DNA of 17,806 nt from Myxococcota bacterium (GTDB lineage Bacteria; Myxococcota_A; UBA9160; PR03): contig JASJBO010000208.1 in assembly GCA_030066475.1 (NCBI GenBank), positions 1 to 17,806 of the forward strand, given 5' to 3'. Under the pieces are notes generated by a model. It searched no databases. It was not told the DNA's origin and saw nothing but the letters and a program-made list of their open reading frames with translations. Every line of letters begins with the position of its first letter. The stretch's first letter is position 1. The translations under genes and the position numbers were made by a program. Below, one piece after another: positions 14,528 through 17,806 of the stretch.

Positions 14528-15154
14528 ATGGAGAGCGAGCTTCGAGAGCCCCGCACCCGCGGCTACCGGAAGAAGGAGCGGACCCGGCGGCAGCTGATCG
14601 ACGCCGGGCTGCGCGTGCTGGCCGAGAAGGGGGAGGGGCTCACCGTGAGCGACGTGGTCGCCGCTGCGGACGTCTCCAACGGGACCTTCTACAACTACTT
14701 CGAGGACCGGGACGCGCTCGTCGAGGTGCTGGCCGAGCAGCTCGCGCTCTCGGTCGCCGCGGCGGCGGCGGGCGAGCCCATCGAGGACCCGGCGCGCCGC
14801 TTCGCCCTCGCCACGGCCCGCGTGATCCAGCGCGCGGCCGAGGACGAGACCTGGGCGCGCGTCGTGCTCCGCCTCGTGAGCCGACCCGGCGCCGGCGTGG
14901 AGCTGAGCCGCTACCTGCGCGACGACCTCGCCGAGGGCGAGGCCAGCGGCCGCTTCGACACCGGGCCCGACGACGCCACCCTCGACCAGGTCGGGGGGCT
15001 CGTGCTGATGACGATCCGCCGCATCGCCGAGGGCCGGGCAGGGCCCGACGCGCCCCGGCGCGCGGTCGAGCGCGGCCTGCGCTCCCTGGGGCTCGCCCGC
15101 GACGAGGCCGCCGAGATCGCCGCGGAAGCGGTCGCCCCGCACACGGCCGGCTAG
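14528..15154 (+). CDS. TetR-family transcriptional regulator
   Basis: A 208-residue one-component regulator. A basic N-terminus (RTRGYRKKERTRRQ) leads into the TetR DNA-binding domain; the helix-turn-helix is at about 38-60 (LTVSDVVAAADVSNGTFYNYF), with the classical FYNYF end and the K/D-D-L segment after it. The rest is a helical ligand-binding domain of unknown specificity. The open frame runs upstream to 14441, but that part covers the promoter and operator, so ATG 14528 is used. Divergent from the SDR gene with a palindrome between, it probably represses itself and the SDR/aromatic cluster until a pathway ligand binds. Confidence 0.9.
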   Translation: MESELREPRTRGYRKKERTRRQLIDAGLRVLAEKGEGLTVSDVVAAADVSNGTFYNYFEDRDALVEVLAEQLALSVAAAAAGEPIEDPARRFALATARVIQRAAEDETWARVVLRLVSRPGAGVELSRYLRDDLAEGEASGRFDTGPDDATLDQVGGLVLMTIRRIAEGRAGPDAPRRAVERGLRSLGLARDEAAEIAAEAVAPHTAG

Positions 15155-15158
15155 CCGT

Positions 15159-15235
15159 CTGACTTCGTTCGGCTTCGCCTCACTGCGCGCGCCCTGCGGG
15201 CGCTTGCGAGGGGCTTCTGCCGCGCACGCTCTTGG
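15159..15235. repeat. dispersed copy of the 51-bp hairpin repeat with its tail
   Basis: A single unit (15159-15209) matches unit 1 at 13517 except for two internal bases (and three at the ends). It keeps the hairpin GCGCCC, loop TGC, GGGCGC at 15189-15203. The following tail (15210-15235) matches the tail of the other array at about 20 of 26 positions. It fills the gap between the stop of the TetR gene (15154) and the stop of the convergent gene (15243). Confidence 0.8.
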
Positions 15236-15242
15236 CAGCCGG

Positions 15243-16214
15243 CTACACCTGGCGCAGGAACTCCGACAGGCCGTAGCCGGTGCGCTCGCCGAAGCTCCAC
15301 TCGGTCATGCCCTCGCCGATGTGGGTCGTCAGGCCCTCGCGGCGGTTGCGCAGCGGGATGAAGCCCTTCACCGCGCCGCGGATCTCGTGCTCCTCGCCGT
15401 CGTGCGTCTCGATCCGGGCCACCAGCGAGCGGTGGTAGAGACCGTTGTCCTCGTAGTCCGCGTCGATCTCGGCGCGCGCGATCCGGGTCAGCTCGCCGTC
15501 GCGGAGGATCACGCCGCCCTGGCGCGGCTCGGCGCCCTCCACCTGGACGCGAGACACCATGGCGCCGAGGTCGGGGCCGAAGTTCATGGTGAGCCACTCG
15601 TAGCGCTCGATGGCCTGCCAGTAGCGCGGGCCCCAGGAGTGGTCGCGCAGGCCGAAGCCGGACAGCTCGACCTGCTCGTCGCCCAGGTCGATCACGCCCG
15701 ACACGCTCATGTGCTGCTCGTAGTGCGCCTTGGCGAACTGCTTCTCGGGGTCGCGCCGGGACTCGCGCTGGTCGTGGGACTGCCCGTACATCGGCCCGCA
15801 GGCGCGGTGGAGCAGGTCGAGCGAGATGCGGCGGCGCGGGCTCTCGCGGAAGGCCCGGCTCGGGTCGCTCAGCCGTTTCGGCTCGGCGAGCTCGAGGACG
15901 CCGCCCGCGTAGACGGTGCGCAGCGCCTCGGTGGGCTCCACCACCTCGAAGCGCAGGCCGCCGGCGTCGAAGGCGTCGTTGTGGTCGATCTTCGCCCGCT
16001 TGAAGGCGAACAGCACGCGCTCGTCCGGCAGGAACAGGCACACGGTCATCTCGGCGCGGCCCTCGTTGGCGCGGTTGCCGAGGCGCACGAACCCGCCCAG
16101 CGATCGCCCGGGATCGAAGAAGTTGAAGTACATGCTCTCGTTGAAGTTCGGCTCCGGGCCGAGCGGGTGCAGGAAGTCGTCCTCGGGCACCAGGTTGCCG
16201 ACGATCTTCGCCAT
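15243..16214 (-). CDS. DUF7064/CrtC-like beta-barrel family protein
   Basis: A 323-residue cytoplasmic protein without a signal peptide. The diagnostic block is GFGLRDHSWGPRYW at 187-199, typical of the DUF7064/DUF7065 proteins related to the hydroxyneurosporene-synthase (CrtC)/AttH lipocalin-like fold, with paired beta-sheet domains. An early conserved part reads ESMYFNFFDP at 26-35. Members are of unknown function; some occur near lipid and steroid catabolism genes. GGAGG precedes the ATG. It diverges from a TetR gene with a palindrome between, so it is probably controlled by that regulator, possibly as part of a fatty-acid or sterol response. Confidence 0.75.
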   Translation of the reverse strand: MAKIVGNLVPEDDFLHPLGPEPNFNESMYFNFFDPGRSLGGFVRLGNRANEGRAEMTVCLFLPDERVLFAFKRAKIDHNDAFDAGGLRFEVVEPTEALRTVYAGGVLELAEPKRLSDPSRAFRESPRRRISLDLLHRACGPMYGQSHDQRESRRDPEKQFAKAHYEQHMSVSGVIDLGDEQVELSGFGLRDHSWGPRYWQAIERYEWLTMNFGPDLGAMVSRVQVEGAEPRQGGVILRDGELTRIARAEIDADYEDNGLYHRSLVARIETHDGEEHEIRGAVKGFIPLRNRREGLTTHIGEGMTEWSFGERTGYGLSEFLRQV

Positions 16215-16237
16215 GGGAACCTCCGGTGGGCTTGCGG

Positions 16238-16267
16238 ATTTTCTGAGTACTCACTAAGTATTGGCCA
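16238..16267 (-). promoter_or_regulatory. candidate promoter of the DUF7064-like gene
   Basis: Minus-strand TGGCCA (16267-16262; 4 of 6 to TTGACA), an 18-nt spacer, and GAAAAT (16243-16238; 4 of 6 to TATAAT). The palindrome at 16244 lies inside the spacer. By-eye prediction. Confidence 0.35.
16244..16253. promoter_or_regulatory. palindromic operator for the second TetR regulator
   Basis: TGAGTACTCA is a perfect 10-bp palindrome in the 58-nt divergent gap, in a local AT-rich patch. Sites with a GAGTACTC-like core are common for TetR repressors of lipid genes. Binding by the neighbouring regulator is inferred from position. Confidence 0.6.
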
Positions 16268-16272
16268 GCCGC

Positions 16273-17180
<908 letters not shown>

Positions 17181-17182
17181 CC

Positions 17183-17806
17183 ATGGAACTCGAAGGCGCA
17201 TCGGTACTCGTCACGGGCGGAGCCTCGGGCATCGGCGCGGCCAGCGCGCGCCGGCTCTCGCTGCTCGGCGCGCGCCCCGTCATCTGTGACCTCAACGAGG
17301 AGAAGGGCAAGGCCGTCGCGAGCGAGCTGAAGGGCGAGTTCGCGAGGACCGACGTGTCGGATCCCGACCAGGTGCAGGCGGCGATCGACGTGGCGCTCGG
17401 GCTCGGCCCGCTGCGCGCGCTGGTCAACGCGGCCGGCCTCGGCAACGCGAACCGCACGGTCAACCGGGAGGGCGTGCCGTTCCCGCTCGACCAGTTCGAG
17501 TTCGTGATCCGCATCAACCTGATCGGGACCTTCAACTGCCTGCGCCTGGCGGCGGCGGCCATGTCGAAGCTCGACCCGGTGGACGCCGACGGCCAGCGCG
17601 GCGCGGTGGTGAACATCGCCTCGGTGGCGGCCTTCGACGGCCAGATCGGTCAGGCCGCCTACTCGGCCTCGAAGGGCGGCGTCGTGGGGCTCACGCTGCC
17701 GGTGGCGCGCGACCTGGCGGCGGTGGGGATCCGCGTCAACACCATCGCGCCGGGCCTGATCGACACGCCGATCTACGGCGAGGGCGAGGCCTCGGAGAAG
17801 TTCAAG
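17183..17806 (+). CDS. SDR-type 3-hydroxyacyl-CoA dehydrogenase (HSD17B10-like), C-terminus cut by window
   Basis: The first 208 residues of a classical SDR; the gene runs off the right edge. Cofactor loop TGGASGIG at 11-18, Asp36 at the end of the second strand (favouring NAD), NAAG at 82-85, and the triad Ser147, Tyr160 and Lys164 (AYSASKGG). The block GQIGQAAYSASKGGVVGLTLPVARDL and the ending GIRVNTIAPGLIDTP closely follow the type-2 3-hydroxyacyl-CoA dehydrogenase group that oxidises short-chain 3-hydroxyacyl-CoAs in fatty-acid and branched-chain degradation. It starts 2 nt after the thiolase stop, with AAGGA upstream, so it is in the same operon. An insertion between strands (92-103) is usual for this subgroup. 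Confidence 0.9.
   Translation, partial: MELEGASVLVTGGASGIGAASARRLSLLGARPVICDLNEEKGKAVASELKGEFARTDVSDPDQVQAAIDVALGLGPLRALVNAAGLGNANRTVNREGVPFPLDQFEFVIRINLIGTFNCLRLAAAAMSKLDPVDADGQRGAVVNIASVAAFDGQIGQAAYSASKGGVVGLTLPVARDLAAVGIRVNTIAPGLIDTPIYGEGEASEKFK

Overview
This is a very GC-rich, gene-dense stretch of a bacterial chromosome or metagenomic contig. Two short secreted proteins end in PEP-CTERM sorting signals, which points to a Gram-negative host with an exosortase system. The family mix (paired WS/DGAT acyltransferases, several VOC proteins, TetR regulators, a DUF7064-like protein, SDRs) recalls uncultured high-GC deltaproteobacterial or related lineages. That placement is inference; no marker gene is present.

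Left part (1-4822): the start of a MaoC-type dehydratase (cut by the window edge), a single-domain VOC protein, a Tat-exported aldo/keto reductase, a PEP-CTERM protein convergent with and overlapping an ATC-hydrolase-like protein, then a second PEP-CTERM protein translationally coupled to an alpha/beta hydrolase.

Middle part (4842-14420, all minus strand; transcription runs from high to low coordinates): an atypical SDR, an FAD-dependent aromatic hydroxylase, a two-domain extradiol-dioxygenase-type VOC protein, a fumarylacetoacetate-hydrolase-family protein, a second VOC protein, two WS/DGAT acyltransferases and a class III (GSA-type) aminotransferase. Hydroxylase, dioxygenase and FAH protein are joined by a 4-bp overlap and a 1-nt gap. 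Together they look like an aromatic or steroid-like ring meta-cleavage route: hydroxylation, ring opening, then cleavage of the ring-opened product. The acyltransferases may belong to a separate lipid-storage unit. A TetR gene diverges from the SDR gene, and the gap between them holds a perfect 10-bp palindrome overlapping the -35 boxes of two divergent promoters.

Right part (15155-17806): a DUF7064-like protein diverges from a second TetR gene, again with a perfect 10-bp palindrome between them. Downstream of that regulator lie a thiolase gene missing nearly all of its middle, and the start of a type-2 3-hydroxyacyl-CoA dehydrogenase (cut by the window edge). This resembles a regulated beta-oxidation operon whose thiolase is broken or misassembled.

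Most notable features: a 51-bp GC-hairpin repeat placed just downstream of stop codons (two tandem copies, one dispersed copy, one possible degenerate copy); the deleted thiolase; the SDR lacking the catalytic Tyr and Lys; a set of SD-less genes with a -10-like box exactly 8 nt before the ATG (probable leaderless transcripts); and the 113-bp convergent coding overlap. There is no CRISPR array, rRNA, tRNA or insertion sequence that I can see, and no gap between genes is longer than about 190 bases.
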